This document shows, piece by piece, positions 7,500 through 14,221 of a DNA stretch of 64,000 nt. Numbering within the stretch: the first letter of the stretch is position 1; each line of letters begins with the position of its first letter. Made by a program: the position numbers and the translations under genes. The notes under the pieces are model-generated. The model made no database searches. It worked only from the letters and a program-made list of their open reading frames with translations, and had not been told where the DNA came from. The DNA comes from Methylocaldum sp002005105 (GTDB lineage Bacteria; Pseudomonadota; Gammaproteobacteria; Methylococcales; Methylococcaceae): NCBI RefSeq assembly GCF_051027545.1, contig NZ_CP194901.1:62001-126000 (forward strand). Direction: 5' to 3'.

Positions 7500-8273
7500 T
7501 TAGGGCGCATGACCCCCTCCTGGCCTTCGGCCCAGGAGGGGGAATGCGCGGGTGGGTTGTTCAAATGCCTTGTCGGTGTTTGCGATCATGGCGATATGTT
7601 TGGCGGCATCCATCGTTAGATGATACTCAACCCCCGGACGACCTCCCTTCGTGGAGTTATTCGGAATTTTCCGAAAAACTCCGTAATGCCTGTGTTCCTT
7701 GAGCCTGGCTCTCTTGAACTGGTCTTTTATCCAGTCCGCAAATTTGTCCCTCGATCCTAGGAATCCGTGCAAATCCCGCGCATTACACACCAGGTGCTCG
7801 ATTCCGCCGATCGTCGCGGTGAACACGGGAATCAGTGGTCCGTTCCAGAGGGGTGCCTCCGCGGTTGTCGCCCCCGACTCATGGATCGGATTGCGTTGCT
7901 CGCTCGTCCGCCCCGGCACCGACGGCGGCATCGACATTCGTTCGAGCGAGGGCAACAGCTCAGTCGCCACCCATCTGCGAAACTCCTGTACTGCTTTCGG
8001 ATTCTGGCCCGCGCGAATCAGTGCGCGAAGACCGGCCTCATCAACCACGGTCAGTTCCGTGGGACCGCTTGGTTCCTTCTCCAGGACGGCTGTACTTTTT
8101 TGGCTGTCGTCGATCCCGGCCAGCGCCGTCTGGCAGTCGCCAAGGCCGAGCGCGGCGCACACATCCACGGCCACGAACCAATTCCGCCCTTCACGACGGA
8201 GCACCCGCACGTCCAGATTGCCACCAAACGAGAAGGCTATCGCCGTCTCCAGGAAGACAGCGTTCGTTTTCAC
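7500..8273 (-). CDS. BRO-N / AntA-type phage antirepressor, C-terminus replaced by the IS left end
   Basis: Residues ~15-110 form a BRO-N domain (RREGRNWFVAVDVCAALGLG, VDEAGLRALIRAGQNPKAVQ, FRRWVATELLPSL). Residues ~150-240 are an AntA/AntB-like antirepressor domain (ARDLHGFLGSRDKFADWIKD, HYGVFRKIPN, YHLTMDAAKHIAMIANTDK). Right after NTDKAFE the frame runs into the hairpin of TnpB element 1 and stops, so the normal C-terminal helix is missing. Start is GTG at 8273, 6 bp after mobI. Probably a damaged prophage-type regulator. Confidence 0.75.
   Translation of the reverse strand: MKTNAVFLETAIAFSFGGNLDVRVLRREGRNWFVAVDVCAALGLGDCQTALAGIDDSQKSTAVLEKEPSGPTELTVVDEAGLRALIRAGQNPKAVQEFRRWVATELLPSLERMSMPPSVPGRTSEQRNPIHESGATTAEAPLWNGPLIPVFTATIGGIEHLVCNARDLHGFLGSRDKFADWIKDQFKRARLKEHRHYGVFRKIPNNSTKGGRPGVEYHLTMDAAKHIAMIANTDKAFEQPTRAFPLLGRRPGGGHAP
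7505..7549. repeat. Long stem-loop at the left end of TnpB element 1
   Basis: Arms CCCCCTCCTGG (7513-7523) and CCAGGAGGGGG (7532-7542) pair perfectly around an 8-nt loop, and the stem continues outward with GCGCAT (7505-7510) and ATGCGC (7544-7549). No U-tract follows on either side, so it is unlikely to be a terminator; it is best read as a left-end hairpin. Confidence 0.6.
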
Positions 8274-8279
8274 CCATCG

Positions 8280-8849
8280 TCAAGCCCCCTCCGTTTCGGT
8301 TTCTTTCGCCTTCGCCGATACCCGCTGCGCCGCCGCCTGCATCGCCTCCATAGCGGTGAACCGCGTGCCGCGCGTCTGCTTGTCGTAAGCCACCAAAGCA
8401 TCGCGAATCCCGATCAGGAGGTCCATCTGCTTCCGGATATCGGCGAAGGCTGTTTCCACTTCCGTCACGAGTTTCGCAACCCACTCCGGCTCACCGTTTA
8501 ACATCCGGTCCAAGGGATATTGGTAGCTGCGGCCGCGCGCGTAGGTCTTCCGCGCGATCGACCGCCGCTGGCCATCCAGGCGCATTACCCCCATTTCGTA
8601 CCACTCGATGGAAAAGGCGCCGGTCTCCCGCACCTTGAGCCGCACCCCCAGCGAGCCCCGGGCGTGCAGCTTCTGGCCCACACGCCCGTCTTTCAGTCTG
8701 GCCCAATAGTCGTCGACCAGGAACTTCGCTTCCTTGCGCAGCGCGTCGAAGCGCTCCGCGAGCCAGACATAGGCCGGCTCCGTGCCGGTCACGACAGGCG
8801 GTTCTGGTTCGGTCCCTTCGCGCTTTTGAACAAGGTTGGAATGATTCAT
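8280..8849 (-). CDS. mobI: Putative conjugative transfer protein MobI (SXT/IncA/C type)
   Basis: A 189-residue protein. Its core (LRKEAKFLVDDYWARLKDGR, GSLGVRLKVRETGAFSIEWY, TYARGRSYQYPLDRML) resembles, from memory, the MobI family, the auxiliary DNA-processing protein that acts at oriT in SXT/R391 and IncA/C elements. The ATG at 8849 has AGGTGA upstream. In SXT the gene sits beside oriT, and here too ~630 bp of non-coding DNA lies in front of it. Function rests on family resemblance plus context. Confidence 0.55.
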   Translation of the reverse strand: MNHSNLVQKREGTEPEPPVVTGTEPAYVWLAERFDALRKEAKFLVDDYWARLKDGRVGQKLHARGSLGVRLKVRETGAFSIEWYEMGVMRLDGQRRSIARKTYARGRSYQYPLDRMLNGEPEWVAKLVTEVETAFADIRKQMDLLIGIRDALVAYDKQTRGTRFTAMEAMQAAAQRVSAKAKETETEGA

Positions 8850-9476
8850 CGCGTCACCTAACTGTCCTATCTGGTTGGAACCACCCCATTCGGTTCCAAT
8901 GGGTTTTCCAGCACCGCCCCGCGCGTTTGCCGTCGCGTTCACAATGTTTGGGAACCGGCATGGCCCTGACAACTTTTGTTGCCTTTTCACCCGCTTCGAG
9001 GCGGCTCCCTTACGACCCTAACGCCCAATCGGCCACTTGCAAGGGCGTTCTCAAATCGGCCGTTGACGCATCCTCCTTTCAATACTCAGGTCTATTCGCC
9101 CGGTTCCAACGACGTGGATTTTCGGACGGGCGCTCGGCAATCGGTCCTTGCCCCACGGTTCTCACAATGCGTTCCGTTCAAGCTTGCGATCGGCGGAAAG
9201 GCGCTGTCCAAAACACGATACCCCACAGGATGAAAAGCGGCGCTGCACAAAAACGGCAAAATCGGAATTTTGTGCAACGCCGCCCGGATCTCCCACCGCT
9301 ATAGTGATCGGAACGTGCGACGACGTCGGAAGACGCCGCTGGAGACGATTTTCGACGTCTCCCGAGTCCTTTGGCGTCCGTTGCCGTCGCGCCCGCCAAG
9401 CGCGCGAGAGAACAGGGCGTCGCGCCGACACCTGTCAGCGGGTTTCGCCGCGTGTCGACACCAGTCAACTGTTCAC
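8850..9476. other. Non-coding region upstream of mobI, candidate oriT
   Basis: 627 bp without a credible gene, rich in inverted repeats: TTGGAACC/GGTTCCAA (8875-8882, 8892-8899), a 15/16-bp dyad at 9237-9283, and GGAGACG/CGTCTCC (9341-9347, 9356-9362). By analogy with SXT, where oriT adjoins mobI, this is the best candidate for the transfer origin. No nick site can be assigned by eye. Confidence 0.4.
9237..9283. repeat. Dyad motif (copy also upstream of repA)
   Basis: Left arm 9237-9252 and right arm 9268-9283 pair at 15 of 16 positions (inner parts CTGCACAAAA / TTTTGTGCAA, outer GCGGCG/CGCCGC) with a 15-nt loop. A related dyad with GGCGTTGCA and TGCAGCGCC arms occurs at about 32690-32727. 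Confidence 0.6.
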
Positions 9477-9496
9477 GGAGATTTCTTGTGATGATC
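9477..9496 (+). other. Probable original ribosome site and start codon of parM
   Basis: GGAG at about 9477-9480 is followed after 7 nt by GTG/ATG (9488-9493). The open reading that should continue is broken by the TnpB element beginning just downstream, and the ParM body resumes at about 11940. This suggests the native parM start was cut off from its gene by the insertion. Inference from layout only. Confidence 0.4.
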
Positions 9497-9588
9497 CGTC
9501 TGCGCGTCAGACCCCGCCGTTCAGGGCGGGGAAGGATAGCGCGGCGTTGAGCGGACGCAATGTCGGCGGAACGCCAAGGAGAGGCTTA

Positions 9589-10649
9589 AGGATTTTCCTG
9601 ATTAGCGATGAACTTCAGCCAAGCGAATTTGCCACTCGGGTCGAGGCTTAGCGAACGCCGCGGCGCGCGCCAGCCGTTGAAGCAGGGTTTTGAGATTGAA
9701 ACGCCGATTGAAGCGGTATTGGAACTCGGCCAGGTACCGCTGGGCGTATTTCTCGAATTTGAACGCGTGATAGGTGCCGGAAATGGCTGTCTTCAGGTTG
9801 CTCAACAGCGTATTTACCCAATGGAACTCCGGATGTTGCGCCGACTGCCGCCCAGAGCCCAGGATCAGGCGATGATGGCAAGCGACGACCTGGTGCAGCC
9901 TCCGAAACCCGCTCAGGCCATCGGTGAGTGCGTAGGTCGACGGGGCCAAGGCGCGTTGGGCCCAGACCGCGATAGCCTGCTGCGTGAACGGCAGGGGATC
10001 GACGCGCAGGAACAACGGACGCCCGTCGTCCGTGGTTTGTACCGCCATCACAAAGGCCAACTTGTTTTCGGAGCCACGCCCCGGTTTCCCCGGCCGCTCA
10101 CCGCCCAGGTAGGCATCGTCGATCTCGACCCGCCCGGCCAGCTGCCGATCCGTTTCCCGTTCCGCCATCACCTGGATCAACTTGTGCTTCACCAGCCATG
10201 CCGTGCGATAACACACCCCGAGATGGCGCATCAGTTCCAGTGCCGAGACATTGTTCTTGGCCTGGGTCAGGAGATACATGGCCAGAAACCAGGTGGTCAG
10301 CGGCAGCTTGGTCGCTTGGAAGATCGTCCCGGCGATCAGCGTCGTTTGGCTCCGGCAGTGTCCGCATTGCCAGTATTTCCGCCCGGTCCGTTCGAACACC
10401 GTGTGGCGCGCGCCGCCGCAGACCGGACAGCGGAAACCGTCCGGCCAGCGCAGGGCCTCCAGTGCCGCTTCGCACTGCGCTTCACTGCCGTATTGCGTCA
10501 GAAACTCGGCCAACGACAAACCCTTTTGAAATTGCACCCGGTTCATAGGCATGGGACACCCCGCTTGTGATAGATGCCCATAGTCTAAGGACCCTAGCGG
10601 CTCACTATGTGAGCCTGTACTGAACTTCGTCGCTAATCAGGAGGATTTT
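9589..10649 (-). mobile_element. Complete IS1595-family insertion sequence with target duplications
   Basis: The element proper is 9597-10641 (1045 bp). Terminal inverted repeats start CCTGATTAGCGA and match at 20 of 22 positions (9597-9618 versus the complement of 10620-10641). It is flanked by the 8-bp direct repeat AGGATTTT (9589-9596 and 10642-10649), the length IS1595 elements generate. It encodes one transposase on the minus strand. The clean ends and duplications point to a recent insertion. Confidence 0.92.
9602..10552 (-). CDS. IS1595 (ISXO2-like) family transposase
   Basis: A 316-residue transposase. An N-terminal zinc ribbon (FRCPVCGGARH, YWQCGHCRSQ) is followed by TTLIAGTIFQATKLPLTTWF and the ISXO2-like DDE catalytic domain (VEIDDAYLGGERPGKPGRG with Asp, then YALTDGLSGF and the ...HWVNTLLSNLKTAISGTYHA block). 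The frame is intact and nearly fills the element. Either Met at 10552 or 10546 could start. The stop codon lies inside the left inverted repeat, common in compact insertion sequences. Confidence 0.93.
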   Translation of the reverse strand: MPMNRVQFQKGLSLAEFLTQYGSEAQCEAALEALRWPDGFRCPVCGGARHTVFERTGRKYWQCGHCRSQTTLIAGTIFQATKLPLTTWFLAMYLLTQAKNNVSALELMRHLGVCYRTAWLVKHKLIQVMAERETDRQLAGRVEIDDAYLGGERPGKPGRGSENKLAFVMAVQTTDDGRPLFLRVDPLPFTQQAIAVWAQRALAPSTYALTDGLSGFRRLHQVVACHHRLILGSGRQSAQHPEFHWVNTLLSNLKTAISGTYHAFKFEKYAQRYLAEFQYRFNRRFNLKTLLQRLARAAAFAKPRPEWQIRLAEVHR

Positions 10650-10664
10650 TTAAATTAGCACATC

Positions 10665-11819
10665 ATGAATGTCGTTCAGCGCGCCTACCGCTATCGTTTT
10701 TATCCGACTGCAGAACAGGAAACCATCCTGTCGCAAACGTTCGGGTGCGCCAGGTTCGTATACAACCATTTCCTGCGGGTTCGGACGGATGCGTTCTATC
10801 AGGAACAGAGGCGGATTGGGTACAACGAGACCGCCAAGTTGCTCACGAAATTGAAGCAGCAACCAGACATGGCCTTTCTGCAAGAAGTCTCGAATGTCGT
10901 CTTGCAGCAATCGCTGCGAAATCTCGACGCGGCATTCAAAAACTTCCTACAAGGTCGGGCGCAATATCCGACTTTCAAGAAGAAGCACGGCAAGCAATCC
11001 GTTCGCTACACGAGATCGGGGTTTCGCTGGAAGGACGGACAGATTTATCTCGCAAAGATGGATGAGCCTCTGAATATCCGTTGGAGCCGTTCATTCAAAG
11101 GGGAACCATCGTCCGTTACGGTCAGCAAAGACACGGTGGGTCGGTATTTCATATCGATTTTGGTCGAGGAAGAGATCAAGCCGTTACCGGTCGTCAACAA
11201 GATGGTCGGTATCGACTTGGGGCTGAAGGATGCTGTCATCCTGAGCGAGGAGGAGAAAATCCCCAATCCCAGCTATCTGCGCAAAGCAGAACGCAAGCTG
11301 GCCCGCGCTCAGAGGCGTTTGGCGAAGAAGCAAAAGGGGTCCAAGAACCGCGCTAAAGCTCGCCTCAAAGTGGCCAGGCTTCACGCGAAGATCGCCGACA
11401 GTCGCAAGGACTGGGCGCACAAACTCACATCACGGCTGGTGAACGAGAACCAAGTGCTGGCCGTGGAGAGTTTGCAAGTCAAGAACATGGTCAAGAATCC
11501 AAATCTCGCAAAGGCCATATCGGATGTGGGCTGGGCCGATATAACCCGGCTATTGGAGTACAAAGCCAATTGGTACGGGAGGACCTTTGTTCAGATCGAC
11601 AAGTTTTATCCGTCGAGCAAACGCTGCTCGACCTGCGGTCACATCCTCGACACGCTCACGCTGGACGTTCGTTCATGGACCTGTCCGGAGTGCGGGGCCG
11701 AGCATTGCCGGGATGTCAACGCCGCCAAGAATATCCTGAGTGCAGGACTGGCAATACTCGCCGGAGCCGACGCGCTCAGGCTGCACGAGAAAAGTACCGC
11801 GGGGCACGCGGGAGCTTAG
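10665..11819 (+). CDS. tnpB: TnpB RNA-guided nuclease (IS200/IS605 family), 384 aa
   Basis: Full-length TnpB of typical size. The N-terminus YRYRFYPTAEQETILSQTFG and CARFVYN are standard. RuvC residues are Asp184 (VGIDLGLKDAV), Glu268 (AVESLQVKNM) and Asp350 (CRDVNAAKNIL). The zinc ribbon has Cys321, Cys324, Cys340 and Cys343. The start lies 15 bp right of the IS1595 target duplication, so the original promoter has been separated from the gene; expression may now depend on sequence inside or beyond that element. Confidence 0.94.
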   Translation: MNVVQRAYRYRFYPTAEQETILSQTFGCARFVYNHFLRVRTDAFYQEQRRIGYNETAKLLTKLKQQPDMAFLQEVSNVVLQQSLRNLDAAFKNFLQGRAQYPTFKKKHGKQSVRYTRSGFRWKDGQIYLAKMDEPLNIRWSRSFKGEPSSVTVSKDTVGRYFISILVEEEIKPLPVVNKMVGIDLGLKDAVILSEEEKIPNPSYLRKAERKLARAQRRLAKKQKGSKNRAKARLKVARLHAKIADSRKDWAHKLTSRLVNENQVLAVESLQVKNMVKNPNLAKAISDVGWADITRLLEYKANWYGRTFVQIDKFYPSSKRCSTCGHILDTLTLDVRSWTCPECGAEHCRDVNAAKNILSAGLAILAGADALRLHEKSTAGHAGA

Positions 11820-11939
11820 AAGCCTGTGGAGCTTGGGTAAGTCCTCGGCGGTTGAGCCAAAGAGGCACCGGGCGATGAAGCAGGAACCTGGAAGGCGACA
11901 ACCAGGAATCCTCGGCCTTCAGGCCGGGGAGGATGTCAA
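11740..11939 (+). ncRNA. Candidate omega-RNA (reRNA) of TnpB element 2
   Basis: In IS200/IS605 elements the guide RNA is made from the 3' end of tnpB plus the right end, and the guide is the first ~16-20 nt beyond the element. Here the right end 11877-11939 carries the hairpin ATCCTCGGCC/GGCCGGGGAGGAT and ends GATGTCAA. The following bases, TATTGGGGTGGATGTC, belong to parM, so the guide would match the plasmid's own parM. The 5' limit is arbitrary. Confidence 0.6.
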
Positions 11940-11946
11940 TATTGGG

Positions 11947-12927
11947 GTGGATGTCGGGTACGGAAATGTGAAATACGCCACGCGGCGCAGGGACGGTACC
12001 CTGGCCGCCGGACATTTCCCCTCGATTGCAGCCTTGTCCGTCACCCCCGAACTCAGCGATGGGGCGACGGACGGACTGAACGCGTTCCGGGTCGACGTCG
12101 GCCAGGAACATTACGTGGTCGGCGAGGATGCCGGGCTTGCCTTGGCCGGCCACGAATCCGGGCGGATCCTCAACCGCGCCTACCACGAATCGAAACCGTT
12201 CCTGGCCTTGTTTCGCGGCGCCCTCGCCTACCTCGGAAAACCGTCCGAGGTCGATCTGCTCGTAACCGGGCTCCTGGTGGAGTCTGTGCGCACCGGCCGG
12301 GAGCGGCTGGAGGAACGCCTGACGGGCGAGCACCCCTTGCCCGGCGGCAGCGTCACCCGCATCAAGCAAGCCTGGGTACTCCCCCAGCCGGTCGGCGGGT
12401 TTCTTCATCATGCGATCGGTCAGGGTGTCTATCAGGACCTCCGCGACAGCTTTTCGGTCATCATCGACTGCGGGTTCTTCACGGTGGACTGGATCACCGC
12501 CAAGGGACTCAAGGTCGCCTTCGATCGGTCCGGCAGCACCCCGGGCGGGGTCTCGCAGATCCTGGTCAAACTAGCGCAGGCGATAGGCGACGAACTGGGG
12601 GAACCCTTCGCTGACGTGGCCCGGCTGGACGAGGCTTTGCGGAACGGTCACCGTCTGGACTTATACGCCCGCCCTTTCGATTTCAGCCATTTGTGGCCGA
12701 GAGTGCGCCCGGTCATGGACCAGGTCTGCCAACGCCTTCTCGACACCGTCGGGACGATGAGCGATATCGGCGCCGTGGTTCTGGTCGGCGGCGGCGCTGC
12801 GCTCTATCAGGAATCCATCCGCAAGATTTGCAAACGAAATCCCCTGGTGCTGGTCAAGAATCCGATGTACGCCAATGTCAAGGGTTTCTACCTCGCCGGC
12901 GAGGAAAGGCTAAAAGCCCATGGCTGA
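11947..12927 (+). CDS. parM: ParM/StbA-like actin-family plasmid segregation protein, 5' end disturbed by insertion
   Basis: The body of an actin-like ATPase: phosphate-1 motif GVDVGYGNVKYA, IIDCGFFTVDWIT (phosphate-2), and VVLVGGGAALY (adenosine motif). Such proteins form filaments that push plasmid copies apart with a ParR adaptor. The open frame continues upstream into the TnpB right end as far as 11740. The native start was lost to the insertion; possible current starts are GTG 11947 or ATG 11874 inside the right end. Starting at 11947 would keep GYGNVK but shorten the first strand. The next gene overlaps by 8 bp. Confidence 0.8.
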   Translation: MDVGYGNVKYATRRRDGTLAAGHFPSIAALSVTPELSDGATDGLNAFRVDVGQEHYVVGEDAGLALAGHESGRILNRAYHESKPFLALFRGALAYLGKPSEVDLLVTGLLVESVRTGRERLEERLTGEHPLPGGSVTRIKQAWVLPQPVGGFLHHAIGQGVYQDLRDSFSVIIDCGFFTVDWITAKGLKVAFDRSGSTPGGVSQILVKLAQAIGDELGEPFADVARLDEALRNGHRLDLYARPFDFSHLWPRVRPVMDQVCQRLLDTVGTMSDIGAVVLVGGGAALYQESIRKICKRNPLVLVKNPMYANVKGFYLAGEERLKAHG

Positions 12928-13171
12928 GCCGATTCGCCTCAACCTCTTTATCGATCCGGAAGCGGATCCCGAACTGTATCGCTACCTGTCGGCGCTGCAT
13001 CCGCGCCGGCGCTGCGAGCGTATCCGTTTTCTGGCCGAACAGGGCTTGGCGGCGGAGCGGACGGGCACACCGCTCCACACCCAGGCCGCCGAGGCACGGA
13101 ACACCGGAGTCCGGAAGGCGGCGACCTCGGGTTCCCCGGATCTCGGCAGCGATCTCGCTGACTTGTACTAA
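12920..13171 (+). CDS. Small ParR/StbB-like partner of ParM
   Basis: An 83-residue basic protein (MAEPIRLNLFIDPEADPELY, HPRRRCERIRFLAEQGLAAE) overlapping the end of parM (12920-12927). Position, size and the likely ribbon-helix-helix at the N-terminus fit the DNA-binding adaptor that links an actin-like filament to its centromere. No sequence signature proves this; the call rests on operon context. Confidence 0.6.
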   Translation: MAEPIRLNLFIDPEADPELYRYLSALHPRRRCERIRFLAEQGLAAERTGTPLHTQAAEARNTGVRKAATSGSPDLGSDLADLY

Positions 13172-13194
13172 AGAACCGCTTTTTTGGAATCTTT

Positions 13195-13214
13195 TGCAGC
13201 GCCGGCGCGCTGCA
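13195..13214. promoter_or_regulatory. Palindrome in front of traF
   Basis: TGCAGCGC (13195-13202) and GCGCTGCA (13207-13214) pair perfectly around CGGC, between the parR-like stop and the traF ribosome site. No T-run follows, so a protein-binding site is more likely than a terminator. The TGCAGCGCCGGC string also occurs near 32715 in the repA upstream dyad. Confidence 0.45.
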
Positions 13215-13234
13215 TTTCTTGGAGAATCCCCCAT

Positions 13235-14221
13235 ATGCATCGGCATGTAACCCGCCTCTGGTTGGCGCTACTCGTCCTCGCGGAGCCTTCGGCCCATGCC
13301 CTGGATCCTTCATCCGGGGACGGGCCGTCTTTTTTTGACGATCACGCCCGCGGCTGGTTCTGGTACGAGATCACCCCCGAACCTGTCCCCGAAGCCAGAC
13401 CGGAACCCCCGCCGAAACCGCCCGAACCGCCACCGTCGCCGGCGCCCGTGTCGCCCCAAACCGCTCCATCCGAAGAACCCGCGCCCCTGTCCGCCGAATG
13501 GTTCCGAAAGAATCTCGAACGCTACCGGGACCAGGCCATCGACGACCCGACCCCGGAAAATGTCGCCGCCTACTATTACCTGCAACGGGTGATGATGGAC
13601 AAGGCCCAGCGCTTTACGGACGTAGCGCGGCACGTCGTCATGTCCGATCCTTATCTGGACGAAACGGTGCGCCGGCCGATCGCCACCTATGCGGCCAACG
13701 AGGCGAACCGTCAGTCTGGTCAAGCGGCGGGCGAGCTGCTGAACGAGATCGCCACGCAAGCCGGGATCCTGTTCTTTTTCCGCTCCGACTGCCCCTATTG
13801 CCATATCCAGGCTCCCATTCTCGCCATCCTGGAGCGCAATTTCGGTTTCACGGTCTATCCGGTGTCCCTGGACGGGAAACCCATGCCGCACGGGTATTAC
13901 CCCACATTCAAGCAGGACCGGGGGCAGGCGGCCCGCCTGGGCGTCGTCTCGACACCGGCGATCTTTCTCATGAAGCCTCCTCACGAAGTCGTCCCCCTCG
14001 CGCAAGGCGCGCTGTCCCTCGAGGAGCTGACCGGGCGCATCCTGCTCGCGGCCAAGGAATCCGGATGGATCGACGAAACGCGCTACCAACACACGCGAGG
14101 GCTCCGCCCGGCGCCCCTGCTCATGACCGATTCCCCCGGCATCCCCACCGATGCCATCAGCGATCCGGTTCGCCTGATCGAAGCGTTGCAACAACCCGCC
14201 GACCGAAGGAGTTTGCCGTGA
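13235..14221 (+). CDS. traF: Conjugal pilus assembly protein TraF (thioredoxin-like)
   Basis: A 328-residue periplasmic protein. The signal peptide is MHRHVTRLWLALLVL...SAHA; a Pro-rich spacer follows (about 46-85), then the TraF domain with AEWFRKNLERYRDQAIDDPT and a thioredoxin motif C186-P-Y-C189 in FFFRSDCPYCHIQAP. In F/SXT-type systems TraF acts with TraH in pilus assembly. The start at 13235 has GGAG ten bases upstream. It overlaps traH by one base. Confidence 0.93.
   Translation: MHRHVTRLWLALLVLAEPSAHALDPSSGDGPSFFDDHARGWFWYEITPEPVPEARPEPPPKPPEPPPSPAPVSPQTAPSEEPAPLSAEWFRKNLERYRDQAIDDPTPENVAAYYYLQRVMMDKAQRFTDVARHVVMSDPYLDETVRRPIATYAANEANRQSGQAAGELLNEIATQAGILFFFRSDCPYCHIQAPILAILERNFGFTVYPVSLDGKPMPHGYYPTFKQDRGQAARLGVVSTPAIFLMKPPHEVVPLAQGALSLEELTGRILLAAKESGWIDETRYQHTRGLRPAPLLMTDSPGIPTDAISDPVRLIEALQQPADRRSLP

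Larger units (their letters stand above)
6010..7549 (-). mobile_element. IS200/IS605-type element 1 (TnpB only)
   Basis: A single tnpB on the minus strand is bounded by two hairpins of the kind TnpA/TnpB elements carry: a right-end hairpin 6025-6053 (CCGCTA...TAGCGG around AACCGC/GCGGTT) that overlaps the tnpB 3' end, and a long stem at 7505-7549. There is no tnpA, so it is non-autonomous. The right end touches the higA stop; the left end cuts into the antirepressor gene. Exact tips are approximate. Confidence 0.6.
9512..11939 (+). mobile_element. IS200/IS605-type element 2 (TnpB), interrupted by an IS1595-family element
   Basis: Candidate left-end hairpin CCCCGCC/GGGCGGGG (9512-9531) and a right end 11877-11939 with hairpin CCTCGGCC...GGCCGGGG and terminal GGATGTCAA bound a tnpB gene. 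Between the left end and tnpB sits a complete IS1595-family element (9597-10641). The right end lies within the 5' end of parM. No tnpA is present. Confidence 0.65.

Noticed and set aside
13498..14220. Upstream extension of the traH frame inside traF
   Set aside because: TraH has a clear signal peptide start at 14221 with AAGGAG; the earlier codons are traF read out of frame.
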